NCBI RefSeq assembly: GCF_905147365.1
Contig: NC_056422.1
Span: 6,078,501 to 6,142,500 of the forward strand
Length of the DNA stretch: 64,000 nucleotides
Reading direction: 5' to 3'
Source of the DNA: Aricia agestis
Lineage: Eukaryota; Arthropoda; Insecta; Lepidoptera; Lycaenidae
Part shown: in pieces, positions 29,887 to 42,237 of the stretch
Layout of the letters: the number at the start of each line of letters is the position of its first letter
How positions within the stretch are numbered: position 1 is the first letter of the stretch
Notes under the pieces: generated by a model
The model's database searches: none
Told to the model about the DNA's origin: nothing
What the model saw: the letters and a program-made list of their open reading frames with translations, nothing else
Position numbers and translations under genes: made by a program

Positions 29887-30329
29887 ATATAATTAAATGT
29901 GTCAATTACATGTTATATCCCATTTCCTAATTCGGAATTGTATATCAGTAGTTGACTATCGCCATCTGTCGAACGACAAGAGAGTTATAGAGATTTTAAA
30001 GCAGTTATTGCAGATTTTTCATAATAAAATTACAAGAAATGGTGTTTGCTAATGTTTATGAAACTTCTTTCGAAGGCTTTGCCATCAATTAACTTCTTTA
30101 ATCGTTCGACAGATCGGCTAGACGTTATCAACGTATGTAAAGTAAGGTAAATATTTAATGTTATCGCTTTGAAATACCTCTAAACTTAAAATATAATTCT
30201 GAAACCCTAACTTAGCCTTGGCGCGAAAATCAAATTAAGTAATATAGACAATTTTAAATTAGCTTTTATAAATATCTTTATAAGTAGCAAGCAAAAGGTT
30301 TTGTAATGTAGTAGATGAAATCGCGATAC
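29887..30329. other. Spacer, nothing recognised
   Basis: Unassigned intergenic sequence. Confidence 0.4.
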
Positions 30330-30709
30330 TTAGGTTGGGTTGCACCAGAGGCGTGGTTAAAGTTAAAGTTAAGGTTAATGTTATAGTTAAGGCTAAATAT
30401 AACTTTAACTTTTACCTTAACTTTGAACGGAGAAATTGACAGATGACAGCTGGTCCATTAAGGTTATAAATGAACGTGGGCGGGGGCGCTGCTGGTAAAG
30501 GAGAATTGCCAAAAATGGCGTTTTTGTATGATAACAGCGTTAGTTCCTTTTTTCGCCACGTGCATTTAAAATCTTGTCGAGCTCTATGGTTATGCTTAAA
30601 TATGGCGTCTTGATGGCGTCCATTTTTAATTTTAACCAAAGATTTGACATTTTGCATTGTAGTTAAAGTTACAGTTATAGTTAAAGTTACTTGGTGCAAC
30701 CCAACCTTA
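30330..30709. mobile_element. Intact TTA-type MITE 'GGTTGGGTTGCACC'
   Basis: GGTTGGGTTGCACCAGAGGC and GTTACTTGGTGCAACCCAACC are the ends, flanked by TTA. Many AGTTAAAGTTA units sit just inside each end. It is the reference for the disrupted copy at 1671-6037. A degenerate relative of the middle part lies at about 36530-36660. Confidence 0.88.
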
Positions 30710-31180
30710 GTAATTTTTCTACGTCAGGCTGAGCTATAACTACCTAAATTTTTAATTAATTCCCTTTGAAAGATTGGAAGGGTGAGGGGATCAAAACCAT
30801 AATAATTAAAACGTTAAAAAGTTCAATAAAATTGAAAAAATCTCTGCTTTCCGATAATATGTTTGTTGTAGAATAATAAAAAAAATATCAAATAATATGA
30901 CCAAGCATACGTTTCAAATAATTCTCTCTATATGCATTAGATATTTTCGTTAAAAATCTCAATTGTGGTAAATATAATGTACAATGTAAACATAAGATTG
31001 CTGTAAGTATTATTAGAAAGTAATTAGAAAATTATGAAATGTAATACACTGTGAATGGCGTGTGAATAATCATGGAGGTTGTTTTGTTTCAAACAAAAAT
31101 GTTATTTATTTATGAATAAACAAATTTTGAATAAACATGTTTTGTTTTATTGTTCGTGTTCCTTTTTCTTGCCAAAAATC
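30710..31180. other. Spacer, nothing recognised
   Basis: AT-rich. Two AATAAA hexamers near 31115 and 31131 have no identified upstream gene end. Confidence 0.4.
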
Positions 31181-31429
31181 CACTGACCTCTATAATACAC
31201 TGGCTATGCCGTACAAAATGACAGCTATTTCTTATGCCGATTTGAAGCGCCGCGGTGAGCGTACTGTGAACTAATTTATATAGAAAATGACAACCGCCAT
31301 TTGCAAAATAGTAGTTCCAAATACACTCACTACTGTTTTCACATAGCAATCAGCGCCAATATGGCGACTGTCAAATAGGAACATTTTATTGATAGCGATC
31401 GCCTGTCCAGTGTATTATAGAGGTCAGTG
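31181..31429. mobile_element. MITE upstream of SPMIP1-like gene
   Basis: CACTGACCTCTATAATACAC plus TGG and its exact inverse are the ends. It finishes about 60 bp before the putative initiator of the next gene. Confidence 0.85.
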
Positions 31430-31489
31430 CAAAAATCTGATGAAAATTATTATGTAGCAGTTAAAACTTCCCTGTTTCATTTCATAGCT

Positions 31490-31494
31490 TCAGT
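31490..31494 (+). promoter_or_regulatory. Possible arthropod initiator TCAGT
   Basis: TCAGT in a CTTCAGTG context lies 113 bp before the ATG at 31607. The adjoining TTTCATTTCATAG could instead be a splice acceptor. A short upstream frame of 11 codons begins at 31502 and stops at 31537. Confidence 0.25.
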
Positions 31495-31606
31495 GATTAA
31501 AATGTACGCAAGTCAAAATAGACCTAAAAATAGATGACAGTTACAAATAACCAAAAACTCCAAATATTTATTTTATTTGCCACTTTATAATTTTATTGTA
31601 TTATCA

Positions 31607-32272
31607 ATGCCGTATGATATAACAAATCCTCGTATTATAATCTTCTTGATCGAAAACTACGAGAAAGAAAATCGCTTGCGATTGAAATGGATCGAAAAGA
31701 ACAAGAAGGAACTGCTCGAAGCGGCCACGCTGTCTAGGGAACCCAAGAACTATACTCAGGCTGATGTTCTCGCTTTTAAGATGGAGAGCGGGCTAGCAGC
31801 GTTATCAAGAGACCATAAAAGCGGCGCCAAAAACAAGATAAAACTCCAGAAAAAAGACATAGACATTATCCCAGGAATCAAGCAACTTAGACATGAAAAT
31901 ACATTATCCGATGTGGGCCTAGCAGACTCCGAAGACAGGCATTTAAAATTAGACACCTCTCCAGACCCAATAATGAGACCAGTTGATCCAAAAGTGTCGA
32001 AAATTATCTACAAATCGAAACCTGAGTACGGCAGAGATGTGTATTTGAAAGAGCGAAGCAAGTTAAAGCCGGAAGACAGGTACTACTTCTCGGAATGCCC
32101 CAATTTCGACTACGGCTGGCGATTAAGAGATAGCCAGGTGCAGAATATCTCGCTCCACGGTCGTAGAGGACATCTGACTAACGAAATTCGAAATCGAGTT
32201 GGACCCCAACCCGACCCGAACCATTACAAAACTGTCACCATCTCATCGTTACATAGGTGCACCGATTTGTAA
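31607..32272 (+). CDS. SPMIP1/ATP6V1FNB-like protein
   Basis: An intronless 221-residue frame; I start it at the ATG at 31607 (the frame is also open upstream but without ATG). The N-terminal part has a charged helix (ENYEKENRLRLKWIEKNKKE). The middle is a Lys/Asp-rich linker. The C-terminal part holds YGRDVYLKERSKLKPEDRYY and CPNFDYGWRLRDS. A 'GR..YL..R....PE.RY.F....F.YGW.L' pattern is what I recall of the C-terminal half of SPMIP1 (ATP6V1FNB), a sperm microtubule inner protein of flagellar doublets. A structural role inside sperm axonemes is therefore inferred. No signal peptide or membrane segment is seen. An AATAAA follows at 32401. The gene is probably real from its length, codon use and poly-A signal; the family name is less certain. 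Confidence 0.75.
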   Translation: MPYDITNPRIIIFLIENYEKENRLRLKWIEKNKKELLEAATLSREPKNYTQADVLAFKMESGLAALSRDHKSGAKNKIKLQKKDIDIIPGIKQLRHENTLSDVGLADSEDRHLKLDTSPDPIMRPVDPKVSKIIYKSKPEYGRDVYLKERSKLKPEDRYYFSECPNFDYGWRLRDSQVQNISLHGRRGHLTNEIRNRVGPQPDPNHYKTVTISSLHRCTDL

Positions 32273-32400
32273 CTAGATGGCGCTTTTTTAATTTGAATTT
32301 TTAGCTCAAAACCTGAAAATGGTACTTGCGATTGTTTAATTTTTTTTAATAATCTAGATTTTAGACTTTTATTGTGTTTTGGCTTTTATAAATAGTACTA

Positions 32401-32406
32401 AATAAA
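32401..32406 (+). terminator. Polyadenylation signal AATAAA
   Basis: AATAAA 129 bp after the stop of the SPMIP1-like gene, the first such hexamer downstream. Confidence 0.6.
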
Positions 32407-32446
32407 ATTTTACATAAAATTACAATGTCTTTAATGTAGAAGAGAC

Positions 32447-32581
32447 TTAGGGCCTGTTTCACCACTTCCTGACAAGGCAATCCACCAATTAACTTGACAG
32501 ATCAAGTATGGAGAATCTGTCAAAAAAGTTGTGAATAGCCTAATTAGGTACTTTATCAGAAAGTGGTGAAACAGGCCCTTA
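32447..32581. mobile_element. TTA-type MITE 'GGGCCTGTTTCACC', copy 1
   Basis: GGGCCTGTTTCACCACTT and AAGTGGTGAAACAGGCCC are the ends, with TTA on both sides. Relatives lie at 36749-36873 and (half) 55694-55800. The left TTA is about 40 bp after the poly-A signal of the preceding gene. Confidence 0.9.
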
Positions 32582-32649
32582 GGTATATTATAGAGTTATT
32601 AAAAATAGGGATAGATCTTAAAATAAAAAAAAATGCTGTAAGTACTTAT

Positions 32650-32928
32650 CTTTTTTTTATGAAAATATAAGGGGGCAAACGAGCAAACGGGTCACCTGAT
32701 GGAAAGCAACTTCCGTCGCCCATGGACACTCGCAGCATCAGAAGAGTTGCAGGTACGTTGCCGGCCTTTTAAGAGGTAATAGGGGAGGGTAGGGGATTGG
32801 GCCTCCGGTAAACTCACTCACTCGGCGAAACACAGCACAAGCGGTGGTTCACGCCGGTTTTCTGTGAGAACGTGGTATTTCTCCGGTCGAGCCGGCCCAT
32901 TCGTGCCGAAGCATGGCTCTCCCACGTG
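32650..32928 (-). mobile_element. SINE family A, copy 4
   Basis: T-run at 32651-32658 to CCCACGTG at 32927. The GGGTA-rich middle is shortened relative to other copies. Confidence 0.8.
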
Positions 32929-33955
32929 TAAATTTTGAAATCTTGAAATGGCTTCCTAGTGGTTAGCTGCTTACTATAATATTTACTACGCATTGACAAT
33001 CAATAATACCTATACATATAGATTTTCCTGTACCAATAAGGCTTTGATTGGAGCCCTACGTGACCTTGAGTGCAGACAACCCTCAGACCTATAAATAGAC
33101 CTAATATTTAACCTAAAAACTTTTTATACGTATCTTGTGTAATCAAAAGCGTCAACATGCCATGTTCTGTCGATACAACTGCGCACGCAAAAACTCATCC
33201 GTCGCTTTTTAATGTGAGCAGCAGATAGGGACAGAAAATAACCTCAAAATTCACGCATGCGCGCCAAAATTAAGGGGAGGAAAAGTTGTGACGTGTTACG
33301 GAGCCTCGGCTAGTTAAAATATGCACAGCAATATGTGCACTATACAAAATATTTGTAAAATGCTGTGATCCAAAACCCACGATAAAGCTGACATTTTCTA
33401 TGTGATAAACCTAGTTTTGTAAACGTAGTCACGTAGTTTATTAATTATTGTGATATGAACCTTTGAATTAATAAGTAAGTATTAATTTTTATCAATACGT
33501 AGTACCTTTCATGTTCTATTCATTTACCTTCTAGCATAAAAATAATTTACTGTAACTACGTAGATCATAGGAAGAAATACAATTTTGTCAAATTTAAGTA
33601 GTAAGTACATACCTAAGTACTTATATTTTACGTAATTAATATTATTTAAGTATATTATGTATTACTTATGAATTAAATTTTCCTTGTTTTGCTTAAAAAA
33701 ACAACGGTGCGGAACGATAGCGTTATATACAAACGTTTAAGCTTTTAATATTACAATTTACAGACCATCTTCTAGAACCTAGCACTTTAATTTTGATGTA
33801 ACTTGTGTAAGCAGACCTACGTACTTACCTAAATTATATTTTTTCTATTACTACATAATATTATTTTGTATCTACTGTGGGTCAAACTGCTGCTGGACTT
33901 ATTATCTTATATCTTTAAACGAGCAATTCTTGTACCTACCTTTAATACCTATAAT
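32929..33955. other. Spacer, nothing recognised
   Basis: AT-rich intergenic DNA with no exon or repeat ends noticed. Confidence 0.4.
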
Positions 33956-34123
33956 ATAACATATAATTGGAATTTCGGAATCGGCTCCAACGATTTTCAT
34001 TAAATTTAGTATATAGGGGTTTCGGGGGTGATAAATCGATCTAGCTAGGAATCATGTTTAGAAAATGTCATTTTATTCGTGTTTTATCGAATACCGAGCA
34101 AAGCTCGGTCAAATAGCTAGTAA
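33956..34123 (+). mobile_element. Helitron-like 3' fragment
   Basis: It ends with the hairpin CCGAGCAAAGCTCGG, then TCAAATAGCTAG and T. No matching 5' terminus was resolved. Confidence 0.55.
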
Positions 34124-34279
34124 TAATTATTAATCGCTTTACAGCACTTAATCACGTGATCGCACACATACCCACGTGTTAATTAGTAGTTCTGTCTGCA
34201 GTCGTTGCAGTTTGAGTTTTGGACTGAACCAAAAGGAATTCTGACTATATTGTAACAACTTGAACTCTACAAAAAATAC

Positions 34280-34716
34280 TTAAGAGCTCACCTGACTCTA
34301 AAAATCAAACATCGTCCTTCTCTCTTCACACTCACGCCCGTCTTTCATATGCCAGGTGAAAAAGGACGGCGCGGAATCATTGCCGAGTTAGTTTTACTTG
34401 AATAAAAGACGAACTATAATGATTATGAAAAAAGTGTTTTGAGCAAATTTAGGTTTTATCAATACCTTTTTAGATATTAAAAAATATTAAAGAAAAGACA
34501 GCAAACTTCGAAGATCCAAGCAAAAATGTGTCTAAAACAAGGTTTTTTGTAAAAAAGAAACTATCGAGCATTTTTTGAGTAATCATGTTTTCGTCTTGAG
34601 CATTTAATCTTTATGAACTGAAGTTACTTGTGTCAAAAAATCAGATTTCTAGACCTTATAGATTTTGAGATCTAGGTTAAAGTATGTAGTCAAGTTAAGG
34701 TCATATGGGCTCTTAA
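34280..34716 (+). mobile_element. TTAA element family P2, 437 bp copy 1
   Basis: TTAAGAGCTCACCTGACTC at the left, GGTCATATGGGCTCTTAA at the right; TTAA is the target site and AAGAGC/GCTCTT the short terminal repeat. The copy at 47018-47454 has the same 437-bp length and differs at few positions. No coding frame. Confidence 0.85.
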
Positions 34717-34897
34717 CTAGGACTTACTTGCTGAAAACCCTTAAAACGTAAAAGATTACAGACATATTTCGAATTGCACTACGTACCTACCTATTTGCAA
34801 GCTTTAAAAATGTGTCGTGTAGTTGGGTTAAGTCGTTAAGTATGCGACCTACAAATGAATTCGAGAAAGGTACCCTTAAAATTTAATTTTCATTACC

Positions 34898-35413
34898 CAG
34901 GGTGACGCCGCGTTAAAGTAAACTACGGAACCCTAAAAATCCTGTTGGATATTAAGTATATGTTTTAGATTGCGGCCGGCCTCTCTTAGAAAACAAGTAA
35001 TTGGAACAGCAAGAAATGGAAAGGGCGTAAGCGACAAAATGGCTTTTGCGGCGTAATTTAAAAACCATATTAAGTATATTTCATATAAGCTATGGGCAAA
35101 TTATAGTATATGCTTCAACTAATCTATTTACAAATTTTGGAAGCTTAAAGCACTCTCCTCTGTTGGCAAAATTGTAATCCCTATTTTTACAGAGGTCTTT
35201 TTGATTGATTATACTGTGTTATAAAAGTTGACCAATCGTGTTATGCTATGGGTTGGTAGAACTAATATTATATATTCTGTGCTATGGGTAATTCACAGAC
35301 AAAGACAATATGATGAATGCTGCAATTAATGAACTTTAATTTCTTAGCTTTAGTCATTGTTGAGAAAAATCGATATCGCTACAGCCAAATTATTTATCAA
35401 GGCGTTGCCTTAA
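34898..35413. mobile_element. TTAA element family P4, copy 2
   Basis: GGGTGACGCCGCGTTAAAG on the left and CAAGGCGTTGCCTTAA on the right. The left TTAA is not preserved. Interior matches 20685-21609 but without the SINE and MITE seen there. Confidence 0.7.
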
Positions 35414-35449
35414 CTTTCTCACGTTTCACTTTGAGTCCCGAAAAAGGAC

Positions 35450-35923
35450 TTAAGAGGATACACCAGGGGCTAGAGAAATGAAAAAAAAGCACGTGTAATA
35501 TCTATAGCTGTCTCCCTTACCTCAAGCCTGTACCGCAAAACGCGATAGAGACAACTGCAAATGCAATCAACGATTCGTTGTCCCCTGATTCCTTCTCCAA
35601 AACTTAACCGATTTAAGTACTTTTTTCATTAAAGATTAAAAAAAAGCTTGAGCTGTGTTCCTATGTTTTGCTTTTTTTGTATAATCTAGCCAAATCTGTT
35701 TTCTGGACGTTTGAACACAGCGGAAAATCTGGTCATTTTTTTGGGTTTTAGAACGTTCATATCTTATTTAATAATTAAATTATGAAAAAAAAGAAAACAT
35801 AGGGACATCGTATTAGTGGCCGTAGATATTCAGGAAAAAAATTATAACTCTACTAGCATTATCCAGGGAGGAAACAGGGGACAACGTTTGTATGGAAAAA
35901 AGGGCGGTGTGGACTCCTCTTAA
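35450..35923. mobile_element. TTAA element family P1, copy 1
   Basis: TTAAGAGGATACACCAGGGG at one end and GGTGTGGACTCCTCTTAA at the other. Closely matches 44689-45168 throughout. No coding frame. Confidence 0.85.
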
Positions 35924-36748
35924 AAGAGTTTTACCGTGGAAAATGTACGGTTCTCCGGCAAACATTTCAGCGTAGTATAGTGGCTTGCAAGTAGCAACAT
36001 CAAGTCATAAATTATTATATTAATAAATCCTCAGTAGAATGTAAACAAAAGCAGTAAAGAGTGTGTTGAGTTCGACCGAGTAGGGTTCCGTAGAAATTAA
36101 GTTTTTGCGTTCAAATTTTATAACAATGACGTACTCGTACCTATATTCTTGTTTCTTACATTCATAAATCATAAAGTTATGATAATGTGATTCCATTTAC
36201 CTGTTTTTTTTTCATATGACTAGATATATTCGCAGCAGTAACACAACTAGTAAGTATAGGTAAAGTAAATGATTAATGAAATATCTAAGTACCTACTCAA
36301 ATTTAATTATTATTTTATCTGTTTTTAAACAGCATATTATGCGAATTGCGAGTACACATTAAACGCTTGTATCTGTCCTATTTACATATTGATTAACTAG
36401 TTATCTATGTAAACTATGTACTATTATATTCCGAACGTGTGTTTGTTTGTATTCATTGTATTTTGATATCGCACAAATATAATATAGTAAATCGCAGGAA
36501 AAACATGGTTAGAACTTGACAAGGCTTTAAAATTTGGCGTGGCCGTGGCCTTGACAAGGCTTTAAAACAAAACGCTGCCATCATACAAAAACGCAATTTT
36601 TGACAGTTCTCCTTTACCAGCAGCGCCCCGCCCACGTTCATTTAAAGCCTTGCCACACTTTAACTTAATTTTATCGGAATAAAATGTATGGTGTCTGTGA
36701 GATTTCCTTTAATTGTTCGCATGTAGTCTGCATTCTGCATAGACAACA
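35924..36748. other. Spacer with degraded MITE
   Basis: Positions 36530-36660 (CATCATACAAAAACGC, GTTCTCCTTTACCAGCAGCG, CCCACGTTCATTTAAAGCC) resemble the middle of the MITE at 30330-30709. The remainder is unassigned. Confidence 0.45.
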
Positions 36749-36873
36749 TTAATGACCTGTTTCACCGCTTCCTCATAAGGTGCCCGATAGTGTTATTTGA
36801 CAGATTTTCCATACTCCATCTGTCATATTAAGTGGTGGATAGCCTTATCAGGACGCGGTGAAACAGGCCCTTA
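36749..36873. mobile_element. TTA-type MITE 'CCTGTTTCACC', copy 2
   Basis: ACCTGTTTCACCGC and GCGGTGAAACAGGCCC as ends, TTA on both sides. Shares a GACAGATTTTCCATACT block (inverted) with 32450-32578. Confidence 0.8.
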
Positions 36874-37919
36874 CACTAACGTATTTTGTTTATTTTTTTA
36901 TATTTTATATTTAAATAGATTTTGTTTAAAAATTAAACTAATTACTATCATATCATGGTCCTACAACATCATTACATACTATTTCATGATTATTTAATAC
37001 CTACTATTATCTATTCGTATGAGTTATGTGTTTATAATCACATTTTTGTACTTACGTAACATTTTATTATACCTAATACTTTTGTACAGAACTGTGTTAA
37101 AACAACACTGCGTTTTGTTAAAATTAAAATAAATTTAAATAAAGCCGGCACATTTGAATTTAATATTATATTCTAGTGTTAAATTGATTTTCGTTGTGAC
37201 TGGACGATAGGTGAGCAAGTTTTTTTTTATTGATAACAACTGGTTTGTTGAACACGTTTTAAACCGGCTTACAATGTGAAGTTTTTTTTTCTTTTTTTTA
37301 AGCAATATTTTTCCTAGATAAATTTTATAATTACTTACCTTTCGAGAATCGGTGGCAACTGGCAGGGTTGTGTTATGTGTAGACGTTCAGAAATTATTTT
37401 GTACTAAAATTAATATTAAATTTTAATATTTCAGTTGATTTAGACCAGCTTCTTACAGTATTGCACGAATCATGTAATGCTTTCTAAGTTACATAGATAC
37501 CTACTAGAGATTTTCATCGTCAAGTCTCTATTTACCGATTTGTTAAGACATAAGAGAGAGGACTTCAGAAAGTCCATGGATATTAAGAGTTAACACGATT
37601 ATATTATTATAACCTCCTCCTTTTTGGAAGTCGGTTAAAATATTGTTAAATATTATTTAAAAGTCTAGTTCTAAGTACCTACTAATTTCTTGAGTGCGGT
37701 TTTTAAAAGTATTTTGACCTCATACCTCTTAAAGTATTATAGTGTACATACCTCTTACCTGCTCATCAAATATTTCTTGCAACTTGAATCGCAGACCGAT
37801 CTTAATGTATCTTAATTTTTTTGACGGAACCCTAAATAATAGTTTATTATGTAAGCAAACATAAATGGCGTTGTTCTTTGCTGTTTCCTTATCAGACAGT
37901 TAGTAGCTGCGGTTGTCGT
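36874..37919. other. Spacer, nothing recognised
   Basis: AT-rich, with T-runs at about 37221 and 37287-37301. No exon or repeat ends recognised. Confidence 0.4.
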
Positions 37920-37920
37920 A

Positions 37921-38033
37921 GTCAGTATATCTCGTAAACATAGTATTAAGTACTCACATAATATATAATCGTATACAATTCATCTAATTTTGTGTTTTTG
38001 TTCAAGGCCGGCTGTACACAAGATGTCTAAATG
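37921..38033 (+). other. Candidate 5' exon with start codon
   Basis: TCAGT at 37921-37925 resembles an insect initiator. About 100 bp on, ACAAGATGTCTAAAT is followed at once by GTAAGT, so an exon could end ten bases after the ATG (38024). No downstream exon of matching phase was recognised, so this is only a candidate. Confidence 0.2.
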
Positions 38034-38898
<865 letters not shown>

Positions 38899-39760
38899 TT
38901 TTTTTAAATTATCGCTTGACAAACTCGAGTCTCGATCTAAAAGACTATGAAATGGTATAATATGGTAGTGATGATGATGATGATGATGATGAAGAATGTA
39001 ATTTGCATAGTAGCATATGCTTTCTGTTCTTAAAACAACGCCGAAACTCCCAAACTTGTATCTATAAAGAATCAGGAATTCTCTCAGCACCTTCCGAACC
39101 ACGGTATACCATGTATATCTCGGTGCAAAATCTTACTTGTTGGTAGCATATGCTTAGAATACTTCTCACGAAACCGAAGTCACCATATGTTTCCCTATAA
39201 GTTTTGAGGAGTTCCCTCGATTACTTATGGATCCTTCATCAGATCACCACTTTTCTGAATATAATACCAAATTGGGATGATACCCTATATACCAAAAGAA
39301 AAATTTTGAAAATCGGTTAACAAACGGCGGAGTAATCGTTGAATATAAGAAAACGAACATAACACCTCCCCCATTTTGAAAGTCGGTTAAAATTGTAGCC
39401 TATGTGTTATTTATTTAATATTTTAATCAGCACATGAATTGAATAACAAAATTTTTTTCAAATTAATCGTAGCACCATCTGTCAGGACAAACTAAAATTG
39501 AAATAGAATAATATTGAATGCGATGATAGCGCCGTCCGCCGGATCTAATGTAAAACATTCCAAAATCAACAACTCCTTATAAATAAGAAATTAATTGAAA
39601 AAACATTTTCCAGTAGACCAAACTGTAAATCTAAACCATTCTCGAATCTCCACGAACACACACAAAAAATTTCATCAAAATTGGTCCAGTCGTTTAGGAG
39701 GAGTTCAGTCACATACACACGCACACAAGAAATATATATATTAAGATATATATATATATA
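38899..39760. other. Spacer with (GAT)n tract
   Basis: ATGATGATGATGATGATG at 38970-38990. A Helitron-like stretch at 39640-39720 (ATCAAAATTGGTCCAGTCG) leads into TA-rich DNA at 39730-39760. Confidence 0.45.
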
Positions 39761-40500
39761 TATGTCGCAGCTGACTGGTTTAAATAGCCGTTCAATCAAA
39801 CAGCTAGCCCTTTGACTGAACAACGTCATTCAATCACACGGCTATACGTCATTTAGCCGACTTGTTGACTACAACGTTCAACACTACAGCTAGACGACGC
39901 TTAGCCAACTGGTTTGTTTTTGTTTTGGCGGGGGGCTGCGCCCCCCGAGCCCCCCTTTTGTTTGACGGCGGCAGCCGGCTGCTGCCGCAGCACGCTCGCT
40001 ACGCTCGCTCGGCTCCCTCTGTGTTGTGGTCTAAGTTCTAACCTAACCTTACCAACTCTTGGACTTTCTGGATTGTGTTTGTTTTTGTTTCCCCCTACCC
40101 CCTTTTGGGGGAGGCTGCGTCCATCAATTTCATAATCCCGTAATTTCTCCTCGAATATTTGTTGAAATTTTAATTCACTTGTATGTGCCTCCACAATTTT
40201 TGTCTCTTTAATAACACTTGTAACTTTTATAAGGTAACTACTTTCTGTCCAAAAAACAACCACAAACACCAACAATCACCTGCTAGTTGACGCCATATTG
40301 TAAATAAAACGCTAGCGCCGTAGCGGTGCGCGCTGAACTACTTCAATTAGACGGCGGCTTTTGAATCAGCTTTAGTGTTGAACGTTTTGAGCGACTAAAA
40401 TATTCAATATAAAAGCTAGACGTGTGATTGAATGGCGTTGTTCAGTCAAAGGGCTAGCTGTTTGATTGAACGGCTATTTAAACCAGTCGGCTGCGACATA
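39761..40500. mobile_element. 740-bp foldback with GC-rich core
   Basis: TATGTCGCAGC-type ends with AAACAGCTAGCCCTTTGACT in both arms (about 140 bp each). The core (about 39905-40340) includes GGGGGGCTGCGCCCCCCGAG and a 124-codon minus-strand frame of no recognised domain. A relic of an arm lies at 26320-26505. Confidence 0.8.
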
Positions 40501-40892
40501 TAGCTTATCACTTAGTTGCATCTATAGGTATTAGGTACCTTAATATTTATTCTGACTCACGCATTTACTATATTTTTTACAGTCGCGCTTAAAATACTTA
40601 CTTTGTACACTCGCGTGGAAAGTTTGAATCAAAATTCATAAAATCTTTATAATTTCATATTTTTTTATAATTTCAAACCTTTTCTCCTGATAGTTCAAAA
40701 TAATAATATTATTATTAGGACACACCGCCATAGCGCCAAATTATTTAAATTTTAAAGGGCGAATGCCATTCGTTCTTATAAGCGACCTCCAAAAAGGAGG
40801 AGGTAAAATTACAATAATCGTATAGTAATATTATGTTACTTATGTTCTCTTTATGTTGTATCACTCAATTTTATACAAACTTTATTTCTTAT
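40501..40892. other. Spacer, nothing recognised
   Basis: AT-rich intergenic DNA. Confidence 0.4.
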
Positions 40893-41218
40893 TTTTTTTT
40901 TTTTTATGAAATAAGGGGGCAAACGATCAACGGGTCACCTGATGGAAAGCAACTTCCGTCGCCCATGGACACTCGCAGCATCAGACGAGCTGCAAGTCTG
41001 TTGCCGACCTTTTAAGAGGGAATAGGGTAATAGGGGAGGGTAGGGAAGGGAAGGGAAGGGAAGGGAATAGGGTAGGGGTTAGGGGATTGGGCCTCCGGTA
41101 AACTCACTCACTCGGCGAAACACAGCGCAAGCGCTGTTTCACGCCGGTTTTCTGTGAGAACGTGGTATTTTTCCGGTCGAGCCGGCCCATTCGTGCCAAA
41201 GCATGGCTCTCCCACGTA
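40893..41218 (-). mobile_element. SINE family A, copy 5
   Basis: T-run at 40893-40905 to CCCACGTA. The middle has extra AAGGG units (four in tandem near 41045-41065). Confidence 0.85.
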
Positions 41219-41844
41219 TAAACGCATATATTAGCAAAAGATACTTATTAAGTTTAATAAAATTTCAAAGTCCAAGGCTGGCTTTTTTGCAGTAATTTAT
41301 ATATCCTGCGCAATAGTTATTGTCTATTGTAGTTGAATTAAAAAATATAATATGAATGTATTAAGTATACATTTTAATACGCCGAATGATGCCGAATGAT
41401 GCCGAATGATGCCGAATGTTCCGAATGTAATCTCTAATTATTATCTTTTTGCGAAATTTTGTGAAACAACATTAGAAAAGAGCGAGAAGAAAAAAGTTTA
41501 TGATGTACTTATATCGAAATAAGGCTAACGGACAGCTAACGACTACAAAAGCAGAAATTATTATGAGAATTTAACATCCAACTTAAAAATATTGTTCTCC
41601 AAATCGACCGTCCAACTCAAAAATTTCTTTAAATTCGCCAAGAAATGGGGATATTTATTATTGGTATCTGGTAACTACTAACAGGTAACTGGCAACCCAG
41701 TTGATCTCCGGTCTGACTGGATCCGGCGGTGACCTACAAACCCCGTGATCACAGTGACCGAGAACCGAGTGCATTGACCATCCACAAAAACAACGCTAAA
41801 AGTGCCCAAGTGTAGATGTGTGTTGCTTTTGTTTTATAAGGCAA
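41219..41844. other. Spacer with 10-bp tandem repeat
   Basis: GCCGAATGAT is repeated about four times at 41381-41419. The rest is unassigned. Confidence 0.5.
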
Positions 41845-42025
41845 CTAGTTGACCCGGCAGAGTTGTTTTGCCATATAAATTGTTTCTAGTATCAACATAA
41901 AAAGAAGATTAAAATTTTAAAAACTATTCTCAGGCCTAACGAATGTACACACAAAATTTCACTAAAATCGGCAGAGCCGTTTTGAAGGAGTTTGCGCACA
42001 AACACTGTGACAAAAGAATTTTATA
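41845..42025 (-). mobile_element. Helitron-like element
   Basis: CTAGTTGACCCGGCAGAG is a minus-strand CTAG end of the type seen at 9675. GAATTTTATATACC near 42020 is the probable 5' side. Ends are approximate. Confidence 0.6.
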
Positions 42026-42237
42026 TACCTATTTAGCTTTGCCGTGTGCTAGTAAATTGTATCCTACGAGTATGTGTTAATCACGGAGCTAATGAGCTCC
42101 GTGGTGTTAATCCAGGATGTCAGCTAACTTCATGGCCATGAAAATTTCTTCAGCCGTTTAGACGTAAAGAAGTGAGAAACATACACACTCAGAAACTTTT
42201 GCATTAAAAATGTTAGTACTTAGTATGATAGATTAGG

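Noticed and set aside
30412..30699. 95-codon minus-strand frame
   Set aside because: It is wholly inside an intact MITE and begins in its terminal AGTTAAAG repeats.
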